Source: Mycobacterium sp. 852013-50091_SCH5140682
Lineage (GTDB): Bacteria; Actinomycetota; Actinomycetes; Mycobacteriales; Mycobacteriaceae
Assembly: GCF_001665685.1 (NCBI RefSeq)
Contig: NZ_LZTB01000073.1
Span: forward strand, 1 to 34,936
Reading direction: 5' to 3'
Length of the DNA: 34,936 bases
This document shows positions 25,301-31,627 of this stretch, piece by piece. The notes beneath the pieces were generated by a model. It ran no database searches and was not told where the DNA came from. It worked only from the letters and a program-made list of their open reading frames with translations. The position numbers and the translations under genes are program-made. Within the stretch, counting starts at the first letter, position 1, and every line of letters begins with the position of its first letter.

Positions 25301-25797
25301 ACCAGCTCGACCTCGTCGGCCACCGGTACGCCCGCGGCCGTCAGCGTCTGGTTGTAGGCCGCGAGTTGCAGCAGCGCCTCGACCTTCACCGAGCGGGCCA
25401 GCTTGGTGTCCCGCAGCCGGTAGCGTTCGCCGTCGAACATCAGGAAGTCGGCGAACCCCGCGAACCGGCCGTCGAACATGGCGGCCTGATAGATCACCGG
25501 GGCACGGTTGCGCACGGCGTCCAGCGTCTGTTCGGCCGCGGCGGTGAGTCCCGCGACGGTATAGGCGGGCCTGCCGATGACCGTCACCGACGTGTCGGAG
25601 CGCAGCTCGTCGAGGTGACGCTGCTCATGCTCATCGCCGAGTTGGGCGGTGCGAGCAAGCAATTCGTCGTCACCGGTAGGCGCGGGACCCCAGCCGAGGC
25701 GGGCGTCGAATGAGCGCAGCAAGGCATACTCGCAGCGGGCCGCGGCCGCGAGGTCCGAGGCGCTGTAGATGACCACGCGGTCCTCGGTGACGAACAC
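22363..25797 (-). CDS. TM0106-type RecB-like nuclease fused to RNase H-like domain and SF1 helicase (Rv1251c-type)
   Basis: This 1144-residue protein has three parts. Residues 1-230 form a RecB/Cas4-like PD-(D/E)XK nuclease: Asp117 in GFADFL, Asp130-x-Lys132, and Gln144 in LQLAAYN. Cys22 together with Cys214, Cys217 and Cys220 could hold an iron-sulphur cluster. Residues about 308-500 resemble a YprB-type RNase H/exonuclease domain, with Asp313 and Glu315 in FFDFEGDP and NRYDCTST near 484. Residues about 740-1110 are an SF1 (Dna2/Upf1-like) helicase: GPPGTGKT 761-768, VEEAGQ 867-872, GDPQQLPQ 892-899, SYRMHP 935-940, and VSRAK 1091-1095. A TACAGT -10 six bases before the GTG at 25797 implies a leaderless start. 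Likely acts in DNA processing; exact role unknown. Confidence 0.88.
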   Translation of the reverse strand: MFVTEDRVVIYSASDLAAAARCEYALLRSFDARLGWGPAPTGDDELLARTAQLGDEHEQRHLDELRSDTSVTVIGRPAYTVAGLTAAAEQTLDAVRNRAPVIYQAAMFDGRFAGFADFLMFDGERYRLRDTKLARSVKVEALLQLAAYNQTLTAAGVPVADEVELVLGDGAVASYPAEELLGVYRPRREALQRLLDEHLAAGRPVSWADDVRACFRCPECAEQVSAHDDLLLVAGMRVTQRARLIDAGVTTVAELTRHEGPVAGLHPRILANLTAQARLQRADRVDGKPPFEVVDAAPLMQLPDPDKGDLFFDFEGDPLWTDDGRQWGLEYMFGVLGTKVEDFHPLWAHDRAEERQALRDFLKLVRQRRKRYPNMHIYHYAAYEKTALLRLAGRYGEGEDAVDELLRNGILVDLYPLVRKSIRIGTKNYSLKSLEPLYMGSQLRSGDVTTATDSITQYAKYCALRAQGRHDDAAVVLKEIEDYNRYDCTSTRKLRDWLINRAIESSVPPLGAQPVTDGGPTEPEDQLARTLRRFVGDAERKPEQQAVAMISAARGYHRREDKPYWWGHFDRLNHPVDEWADSTGVFVSETATVVTDWHTPPRARKPQRQVLLRGMLANGELSREMYALYDPPAPDGLTDDPQRRAFGSVQVLECDDPAAPTEVLVTEREPKGGTVFDQTPFALTPGPPIRTTALRESIEATAAQVAAGLPGLPATGVVDVLLRRPPRTRSGTALPHDDRPVEEQITAALLGLDSSYLAVHGPPGTGKTYTAAAVIAKLVNHHHWRIGVVAQAHAVVENLFRDIVKAGVDAARVAKKGRTENPCWTELDEKDYPAFISEHEGCVIGGTAWDFANATRVPPRSLDLLVVEEAGQYSLANTIAVAPAAANLLLLGDPQQLPQVSAGTHPEPVDTSALGWLVGEHHTLPAELGYFLDRSYRMHPAVCAAVSRLSYDGRLHSVDAVTAARSLDGYEPGVRLLTLEHDGNATDSPEEADAIVAEISRFLGTTWTDESGSGPLTQEQVLVVTPYNAQVVMLRQRLDAAGLTEIRAGTVDKFQGQQAPVVFISMVASSIDDVPRGISFLLNRNRLNVAVSRAKYTAVIVRSAALTDYLPATPAGVVELGAFLGLGTLRTKAFTEPKESAWAR

Positions 25798-25803
25798 GTT
25801 GTC

Positions 25804-25809
25804 ACTGTA
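25804..25809 (-). promoter_or_regulatory. -10 element for leaderless nuclease/helicase transcript
   Basis: The minus strand reads TACAGT, a TAnnnT hexamer, followed by GACAAC and then GTG at 25797. The six-base gap places the transcription start at the GTG. No ribosome site competes. Confidence 0.5.
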
Positions 25810-25856
25810 GGTGAGTGGCCCGACAGTGTCGGCCCGCGAAACAGCAGTGAGGGTCG

Positions 25857-26726
25857 CTACGCCGCCAGCTTTGCGACCATGGCTTCACGCTCGCGTCGAT
25901 TCCATGCTTCGCGCACCCTGTTGAGGATGTCGCGGGGACGGTCCTCTTTGATCACCCGAATGTGCAGCCAACCCTGGCGACGCACTCTCCAGAGCCGCTT
26001 TTGGTCCCACACATACCGGCCCCGGTCGACCTGATGCTGCTCGCCGTCGTACTCGAGCGCGATCATGATGTCCTCCCAGCCCATGTCGAGGTATGCGAAC
26101 GGGAAGCCATCGGGTTCGAGCACGGGAATCTGCGTCCGCGGCCGCGGATATCCGGCGTCGATCACCAGCAGCCGCAGCCAGGTTTCCTTCGGAGATTGGG
26201 CACCGGCATCCATCAGGTCGAGCGCCTCACGCGCCCGGCGTACTCCCCGTGCACCCCGATAGTGCTCGATAAGTGGTTGCACCTGGTCAGCGGCCAGGCC
26301 GGTGGCTCGGGCCAGCGCGTCGAGATGCGCCACGGCGGCTCCCCGTGGCAGGTAGCGGCCCAGGTCCAACGCTGTTCGCGGGATGGTGGTGACTGCCATC
26401 CCGTTGATCGCGGCCACCTCGTCGTCGGTGAGGCGGTCGTTGTGGGTGACGATGCCGTGTGGCGGACGGTTGTTGCGCCAGATGAGTTCGATAGGAGAGT
26501 CACCGTCGACATACTCGGCGCCGTGTAGTGCCGCTGCAGCTCGGCCGGTGATGACGGCACGCTGCCCGGACCACAACCAGGCGCCGACCGTATTGGCATA
26601 CAGCGATGGTTCGGCGATCCGCGGTTGGTAGATGTCAGGAAATATCGACCGATATGCAGCCCGCAGGCGGCCCCTGGTCAGTTCGCCTCGTGCTACCGCT
26701 TCGCTGCCTACGAATATCGTCCCCAT
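25857..26726 (-). CDS. DUF559-type protein: AbiEi-like N-terminus and Vsr-like PD-(D/E)XK domain
   Basis: This 289-residue protein belongs to a family common in actinobacteria. The N-terminal half (VARGELTRGRLRAAYRSIFPDIY, then SGQRAVITGRAAAALHG and IPRTALDLGR) resembles the winged-helix region of AbiEi-type antitoxin-like proteins. The C-terminal part resembles the Vsr/DUF559 nuclease fold: Glu181 (PKETWLR), Asp214 (YLDMGW), the core ALEYDGEQHQ with Glu225 and Asp227, then DQKRLWRVRRQGW. ATG 26726 is favoured; a GTG at 26762 would add 12 residues and neither has a strong ribosome site. Nuclease activity is inferred from fold resemblance only. It lies between lprE and the nuclease/helicase gene on the same strand. 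Confidence 0.75.
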   Translation of the reverse strand: MGTIFVGSEAVARGELTRGRLRAAYRSIFPDIYQPRIAEPSLYANTVGAWLWSGQRAVITGRAAAALHGAEYVDGDSPIELIWRNNRPPHGIVTHNDRLTDDEVAAINGMAVTTIPRTALDLGRYLPRGAAVAHLDALARATGLAADQVQPLIEHYRGARGVRRAREALDLMDAGAQSPKETWLRLLVIDAGYPRPRTQIPVLEPDGFPFAYLDMGWEDIMIALEYDGEQHQVDRGRYVWDQKRLWRVRRQGWLHIRVIKEDRPRDILNRVREAWNRREREAMVAKLAA

Positions 26727-26829
26727 GGCGCGATCGTGGCCGGGTGGTCCGACAAGCCGCACGAAAGTGAAGCCATGGCTGCACAGGTACGGATTAAGCG
26801 ACCACCACGGCTGTTTCGCGAAAAAGAAG

Positions 26830-27369
26830 TCAGGTATTGCCCATCAGCTCGACCCCGTTGCCGTTCCACCGGAACTTCACGACGCTGGCCAGCCCGTGGA
26901 AGCCGCCGGAGTACTGCAGGGCGACGGTGTCGCCGGTGCTGGTGGTCTTGTCGATGCCGTTGAACCCGTAGGTGTCGGGCACCCCGGTCGGGATGAACTT
27001 GCCAAGGTGGAACAGCACGGCGCGGGTGTTCGGGTTGGAGGCGTTGGTATTGGCCCGCACGATGATGGCCGACAACTGCGCGCACTCGTTGTAATTGCCT
27101 GCCAGTGGCTCCGGGCTCCAGGCCTGATTGCTGCGCGGATCGCGGGGGAGCTCGGAGACTGCACGGGCGATCTCGGGCGCGGCGAGATTGACCGCGCACG
27201 GGTCCGGCTCAGCGGTGGTCGGCTTCGGCGGTGCCGCTGCTGTCGCTGCCGACGTGGCCGTCGGGGCTGGATTCGCCGTCGGTTCCGGTGTTTTGGAGAC
27301 GGTGGAATCCCCCGAGCCGCATCCCGCCACCACGAGCACAGCCGCCGAGATCATCAAGATCTCTTTCAC
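26830..27369 (-). CDS. lprE: Lipoprotein LprE (LppP/LprE family)
   Basis: This 179-residue lipoprotein has signal MKEILMISAAVLVVAGC and a lipobox ending at Cys17. A low-complexity Thr/Pro/Ala spacer runs to about residue 55. The conserved LppP/LprE domain follows, with CAVNLAAPEIARAV, NYNECAQLSAIIV and VALFHLGKFIPT-like elements (here RAVLFHLGKFIPTGVP). It corresponds to Rv1252c. It is anchored on the outside of the plasma membrane; the family's molecular role is not settled. The GTG start at 27369 lies eight bases after a TAGGTT -10-like hexamer and is divergent from deaD. Confidence 0.88.
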   Translation of the reverse strand: MKEILMISAAVLVVAGCGSGDSTVSKTPEPTANPAPTATSAATAAAPPKPTTAEPDPCAVNLAAPEIARAVSELPRDPRSNQAWSPEPLAGNYNECAQLSAIIVRANTNASNPNTRAVLFHLGKFIPTGVPDTYGFNGIDKTTSTGDTVALQYSGGFHGLASVVKFRWNGNGVELMGNT

Positions 27370-27377
27370 AGTTGGGC

Positions 27378-27383
27378 AACCTA
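27378..27383 (-). promoter_or_regulatory. -10-like element for lprE
   Basis: The minus strand reads TAGGTT (TAnnnT), eight bases before the GTG at 27369, with no ribosome site between. A leaderless or near-leaderless message is plausible. Confidence 0.35.
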
Positions 27384-27438
27384 CCCTGATCGTTGCGGCT
27401 GATCGGGCAGGCGCGGCGGCTTATCCGCCAACTAGCAC

Positions 27439-27444
27439 TAGACT
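27439..27444 (+). promoter_or_regulatory. -10 element for leaderless deaD transcript
   Basis: TAGACT fits TAnnnT and ends eight bases before the ATG at 27453. There is no ribosome site, so the ATG at 27453 is the likely 5' end of the message and the upstream in-frame extension to 27393 is unlikely. Confidence 0.45.
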
Positions 27445-27452
27445 CTGTCCCG

Positions 27453-29168
27453 ATGACCTCGACAGATTCGGATACCGGAGACGCCGAGCCGACGTTTGCC
27501 GACCTGCAGATTCACCCTTCGGTGCTGCAGGCCGTCGCCGACGTCGGCTACGAGTCGCCCTCGGCGATCCAGGCCGCCACTATTCCACCGATGCTGGCGG
27601 GCTCCGACGTCGTCGGCCTGGCCCAGACGGGCACGGGCAAGACCGCTGCCTTCGCCATCCCGATCCTGTCCAAGATCGACACCTCGAGCAAGGCCACCCA
27701 GGCCCTGGTGCTTGCGCCGACGCGCGAACTCGCCCTGCAGGTGGCAGAGGCGTTCGGCCGCTACGGCTCGCATCTGCCCGAGATCAACGTGCTCGCCATT
27801 TACGGCGGCTCGTCGTACGGGCCGCAGCTCGCCGGGCTCAAGCGCGGTGCGCAGGTGGTGGTCGGCACTCCAGGCCGGGTGATCGATCACCTGGAGAAGG
27901 GCCGCCTTGACCTGTCCCGCCTGGATTACCTCGTGCTCGACGAGGCCGACGAGATGCTGCAGATGGGCTTTGCCGAGGATGTCGAGCGGATCCTCGCCGA
28001 CACCCCTGAGTACAAGCAGGTCGCATTGTTCTCGGCGACCATGCCCCCGGCCATCCGCAAGATCACCAGCAAGTACCTGCACGATCCGGTCGAGGTCACG
28101 GTCAAGGCGAAAACCGCCACGGCCGAGAACATCTCGCAGCGCTTCATCCAGGTGGCAGGCCCACGCAAGCTCGATGCACTCACGCGTGTACTTGAGGTCG
28201 AACCGTTCGACGCGATGATCGTGTTCGTCCGCACCAAGCAGGCCACCGAGGAGGTCGCCGAGCGGCTGAAAGCGCGTGGTTTCTCGGCGGCCGCCATCAA
28301 CGGCGACATCGCGCAGGCTCAGCGGGAACGCACCATCGCCTCACTCAAGGACGGCAAGCTCGACATCCTGATCGCGACAGACGTCGCCGCCCGCGGGCTG
28401 GACGTGGAGCGCATCAGCCACGTCGTCAACTACGACATCCCTCACGACGTCGAGTCCTACGTGCACCGGATCGGCCGCACCGGGCGGGCTGGGCGGTCGG
28501 GGGCGGCGCTGCTGTTCGTGACGCCGCGCGAACGCCATCTGCTCAAGTCGATCGAGAAGCACACCCGGTCCAAACTGGTCGAAGCCGAGCTGCCGAGCGT
28601 CGACGACGTCAATGCGCAGCGCGTCGCGAAGTTCCGGGACTCCATCACCGACGGTCTCAGCGCACCCGGCATCGAGCTGTTCCGGCGGCTGATCGAGGAC
28701 TACGAGCGCGACCACGACGTGCCGCTCGCCGACATTGCTGCGGCACTGGCGCTGCAATCGCGCGACGGCGAGGCGTTCCTGATGGTGGAGCCGCCGCCGG
28801 ACAAACGCCGTGAGCGTGCCGAGCGGCCTGCGCGTGAGGACGGCCCACCACGCAAACGGCATGAGACCCGCAGCGACCTGGCGACCTACCGCATCGCGGT
28901 GGGCAAGCGGCACAAGGTCGCGCCCGGAGCCATCGTCGGCGCCATCGCCAACGAAGGTGGTCTGCACCGCAGCGACTTCGGCCACATCTCGATCCGCGTC
29001 GATCATTCGCTCGTCGAACTGCCCGCGAAGCTGCCCCGCAGTGTGTTCAAGGCCCTTGAGAACACTCGCATTCAAGGCGTGCTGATCGATCTTCAGCCGG
29101 ACCGTCCCCAGCGTCGGGACCGCGACAACCAAGGCGGTGCATCCAAACCCCACCGGAAGGCCAAGTGA
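27453..29168 (+). CDS. deaD: DEAD-box RNA helicase DeaD/CsdA
   Basis: DeaD unwinds structured RNA and helps ribosome assembly and RNA turnover, especially in the cold. The 571-residue protein has a Q motif (around FADLQIHPSV with Gln40), AQTGTGKT 57-64, PTREL 89-93, DEAD 163-166, SAT 194-196, and the C-terminal helicase motif HRIGRTGR. A charged linker (KRRERAERPAREDG) leads to a DbpA/CsdA-like RNA-binding domain (YRIAVGKRHKVAPGAIVGAI to GVLIDLQ). Length agrees with Rv1253 (563). The stop overlaps the acyltransferase start by 4 bp. Confidence 0.96.
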   Translation: MTSTDSDTGDAEPTFADLQIHPSVLQAVADVGYESPSAIQAATIPPMLAGSDVVGLAQTGTGKTAAFAIPILSKIDTSSKATQALVLAPTRELALQVAEAFGRYGSHLPEINVLAIYGGSSYGPQLAGLKRGAQVVVGTPGRVIDHLEKGRLDLSRLDYLVLDEADEMLQMGFAEDVERILADTPEYKQVALFSATMPPAIRKITSKYLHDPVEVTVKAKTATAENISQRFIQVAGPRKLDALTRVLEVEPFDAMIVFVRTKQATEEVAERLKARGFSAAAINGDIAQAQRERTIASLKDGKLDILIATDVAARGLDVERISHVVNYDIPHDVESYVHRIGRTGRAGRSGAALLFVTPRERHLLKSIEKHTRSKLVEAELPSVDDVNAQRVAKFRDSITDGLSAPGIELFRRLIEDYERDHDVPLADIAAALALQSRDGEAFLMVEPPPDKRRERAERPAREDGPPRKRHETRSDLATYRIAVGKRHKVAPGAIVGAIANEGGLHRSDFGHISIRVDHSLVELPAKLPRSVFKALENTRIQGVLIDLQPDRPQRRDRDNQGGASKPHRKAK

Positions 29169-30313
29169 CGCTGTCCAAGGGCGTCAAGGGGCTACCCGAC
29201 CAGGGTGGGTTGGAATCGGTTTCCACCACCGACCGCGTAGCTTCGCTGACCGGTATCCGGGCTGTCGCCGCGATGCTGGTGGTGCTCACCCACGCGGCGT
29301 ACACCACGGGCAAGTACGGGCAGGGCTACCTGGGGTTGGTGTACTCACGGGCTGAGATCGGGGTGCCGGTCTTCTTCGTGCTGAGTGGTTTTCTGCTGTT
29401 CCGGCCGTGGGTGAAGGCGGCCGCAACCGGCGGCGAGTGGCCGTCCGTGCGGCGCTACGCCTGGCACCGGGTGCGACGCATCATGCCCGCGTACGTGGTC
29501 ACGGTGCTCATCGCCTATGTGCTTTATCACTTCCGCACGGCGGGGCCGAATCCCGGCCACACCTGGTACGGATTGTTCCGCAACCTGACGCTGACGCAGA
29601 TCTACACCGACAACTATCTGTTCGCGTTCCTGCATCAGGGCTTGACGCAGATGTGGAGCCTGGCCGTGGAGGCCGCGTTCTATGTGGTGCTGCCGCTGCT
29701 GGCCTATCTGCTGCTGGTGGTGCTGTGTCGGCGGCGCTGGCGGCCGGGCCTGCTGCTGGCGGGCCTGGTGGTGCTGGCTGCGGTGTCGCCGGCCTGGTTG
29801 ACCATCGTGCACCGCACCACGGGGCTGCCCGACGGCGCGCGGTTGTGGCTGCCGACGTACCTGGCGTGGTTCGTGGCGGGCATGGTGCTGACGGTGCTGA
29901 TGCAGCTGAAAGTGCGGGCATACGCCATGGCGTGCCTGCCGGTGGCGGCGGTCAGTTACTTCATCGTGTCGACGCCGCTCGGCGGTGCGCCCACCACGTC
30001 GCCGGCCGGGCTGGGCGAGGCGCTGGCCAAGACTGTGTTCTACGCGGTGATCGCGGCGCTGATGGTGGCTCCGCCTGCGTTGGGGGACCGGGGTTGGTAC
30101 GTGCGGATCCTGGCCAGCCGACCGATGGTGTTTCTCGGGGAGATCTCCTACGAGATCTTCCTGATTCACCTGATCATCATGGAGCTGGTGATGGTCGAGG
30201 TGCTTGAGCATCCGGTGTACACGGGATCGATGATCGACCTGTTCGTGGTCACGATGGTGTTCACCGTCCCGGCGGCCTGGCTGTTGCACCGGTTCACCCG
30301 TGTCAGAAATTAG
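29165..30313 (+). CDS. Membrane acyltransferase 3 family protein (Rv1254-type)
   Basis: This 382-residue integral membrane protein has about ten helices and belongs to acyltransferase family 3 (OafA/NodX-like), which moves acyl groups onto cell-envelope sugars. The conserved N-terminal motif is GIRAVAAMLVVLTHA, with Arg32 and catalytic His43, followed by VFFVLSGFLLFRPW. The end includes GEISYEIFLIHLIIMELVM. The acceptor is unknown. The GTG start overlaps the deaD stop (GTGA), so it is coupled to an RNA helicase with no obvious shared function. Its own stop codon lies inside the IdeR-like box of the next gene. Confidence 0.9.
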   Translation: MTLSKGVKGLPDQGGLESVSTTDRVASLTGIRAVAAMLVVLTHAAYTTGKYGQGYLGLVYSRAEIGVPVFFVLSGFLLFRPWVKAAATGGEWPSVRRYAWHRVRRIMPAYVVTVLIAYVLYHFRTAGPNPGHTWYGLFRNLTLTQIYTDNYLFAFLHQGLTQMWSLAVEAAFYVVLPLLAYLLLVVLCRRRWRPGLLLAGLVVLAAVSPAWLTIVHRTTGLPDGARLWLPTYLAWFVAGMVLTVLMQLKVRAYAMACLPVAAVSYFIVSTPLGGAPTTSPAGLGEALAKTVFYAVIAALMVAPPALGDRGWYVRILASRPMVFLGEISYEIFLIHLIIMELVMVEVLEHPVYTGSMIDLFVVTMVFTVPAAWLLHRFTRVRN

Positions 30314-30328
30314 GTTATGCTTACCTTA
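30310..30328. promoter_or_regulatory. IdeR-type iron box
   Basis: TTAGGTTATGCTTACCTTA matches the mycobacterial IdeR consensus TTAGGTTAGGCTAACCTAA at 16 of 19 positions. It covers the stop codon of the acyltransferase gene (30311-30313), the -10 of the siderophore-interacting gene, and the first base of its ATG. Iron-loaded IdeR would block this promoter. Confidence 0.85.
30316..30321 (+). promoter_or_regulatory. -10 element for leaderless siderophore-interacting gene
   Basis: TATGCT fits TAnnnT and ends six bases before the ATG at 30328, so transcription probably starts at the A of the ATG. It is fully inside the iron box. Confidence 0.55.
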
Positions 30329-31047
30329 TGACCGAATGGGTTGGTAAGCAGGCATCGCGCGGCTTGGAGGGCGCGCTGGTGCGGCTGTGCCGTGGTGGTG
30401 ACTACGAGCTGACCGTCGTCGGCCGTACCGAGCTGACGTCGAACTACCTGCGGCTGCATTTCAGCGCCGAGCGCCTGCTGGCCGAGCAGCGGCTGCATCC
30501 CACGATGTGGGTGCGGGGGTGGTTTCCCGACGGTGGCAAGGCGCATCAGCGTGGCTACACGCTGGTCAATCCGGATCCCGAGGCGGGCACCGTCGACATC
30601 GACTTCGCGATGCACGACGGGGTGGCCACCCGGTGGGCCGCAGACGCGGCCCCTGGAGACGTCCTTGAGGTGACGGTGCTGGGCAGCAACTTCGCCCTCC
30701 CGCAACCGCAGCCGGCCGGCTACGTCATCGTCGGTGACGCCGCGTCGCTGCCTGCCATCAACTCGCTGCTCGATGCCATCGGTGACGCGCCCGCCCGGGT
30801 GTTCCTGGAAGCCGGGCACGATGACGATCCGAAGCTGCCGATCACCGGAGCGGCCGACGTCACCTGGGTCGACCGCGACGGCGACGGCCTGCTGCACGCT
30901 GTCAGCTCGTCTGCGTTCGACGCCGCCGATCACTTCGGCTGGGTGGCGTGCAACAACCGGACGACTCGCGAGGTGGCCCGCGTGTTCCGTGAGGAGTACC
31001 GCATCCCACGCAAGAACATCAAGGCCCAGGCGTACTGGGCGGCCTGA
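30328..31047 (+). CDS. Siderophore-interacting protein, FAD-dependent ferric reductase (ViuB-like)
   Basis: Proteins of this family reduce Fe(III)-siderophore complexes in the cytoplasm so that iron is released. The 239-residue protein has the flavin-binding motif RGYT (75-78) followed by VNPDPEAGTVDIDFAMH, then the GVATRWAADAAPGD loop and a C-terminal NAD(P)H-binding-like half (GYVIVGDAASLPAINSLLDAI) ending KAQAYWAA. The ATG at 30328 has no ribosome site but is six bases from a -10 element. An IdeR-like box overlies the promoter, so expression should rise under iron starvation. I do not recall this gene at the Rv1254/Rv1255c junction of H37Rv, so it may be an insertion here. Confidence 0.9.
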   Translation: MTEWVGKQASRGLEGALVRLCRGGDYELTVVGRTELTSNYLRLHFSAERLLAEQRLHPTMWVRGWFPDGGKAHQRGYTLVNPDPEAGTVDIDFAMHDGVATRWAADAAPGDVLEVTVLGSNFALPQPQPAGYVIVGDAASLPAINSLLDAIGDAPARVFLEAGHDDDPKLPITGAADVTWVDRDGDGLLHAVSSSAFDAADHFGWVACNNRTTREVARVFREEYRIPRKNIKAQAYWAA

Positions 31048-31048
31048 C

Positions 31049-31627
31049 TCAGTCCGCCGGTTGGTGCGCCGGCACCACCAGGGGTGCCACGAATTCCGCA
31101 AGCATGGTCCGTTCGTCGGCTTCGTCGAGGCCGGGGAAGACCAGCAGCGAGACCATGACGCGGACCAGCCAGCGGGCGCGACGCTCGATCCCGTCGCCGC
31201 CCCCGCCCAGTGACCGCACGAACGCCTCGACCAGAGCCCGGATCACCTCGGAGTGCTCGGCCATCTCACCGCCGATGGGCGGCGAGGCCGTGGCGAACCA
31301 CGATGACAGCGCCGGGCTGTCGCGCACGGCCCGCAGCCCGGTCATGACGCCTTCGATCAACCGTTGCGTAGGGTCGCTCACCCCGGCGACCTGTCGGGTC
31401 AGTTCTTCGTAGAGCCGACGTGCCTCCCGGTGCACATACGCCGTGTACAGCGCCTCGCGGTTTTCGAAATAGCGGTACAGCGTCGCGCGGGAACACCCTG
31501 CGGCCGTGGCGATCTCGTGCATGCCCACGGTGGCGGCGTCCTGCCGCGCGAACAGTTCGTCGGCGGCGTCGAGGATCCGATCGGCCGCCACCTCCGAGCG
31601 GCGCGCGGCGAGCCAGTCGCCGGCCAT
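31049..31627 (-). CDS. TetR-family regulator (Rv1255c-type)
   Basis: This 192-residue regulator has an N-terminal TetR DNA-binding domain: AADRILDAADELFARQ, then the helix-turn-helix MHEIATAAGCSRATLYRYFENREALY. The C-terminal helical domain binds an unknown ligand. ATG 31627 overlaps the stop of the CYP130 gene (TGATG), so both are one operon; the open frame upstream runs inside that gene and is rejected. It probably controls its own operon through a site near the cyp130 start. Its stop faces that of the siderophore-interacting gene one base away. Confidence 0.9.
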   Translation of the reverse strand: MAGDWLAARRSEVAADRILDAADELFARQDAATVGMHEIATAAGCSRATLYRYFENREALYTAYVHREARRLYEELTRQVAGVSDPTQRLIEGVMTGLRAVRDSPALSSWFATASPPIGGEMAEHSEVIRALVEAFVRSLGGGGDGIERRARWLVRVMVSLLVFPGLDEADERTMLAEFVAPLVVPAHQPAD

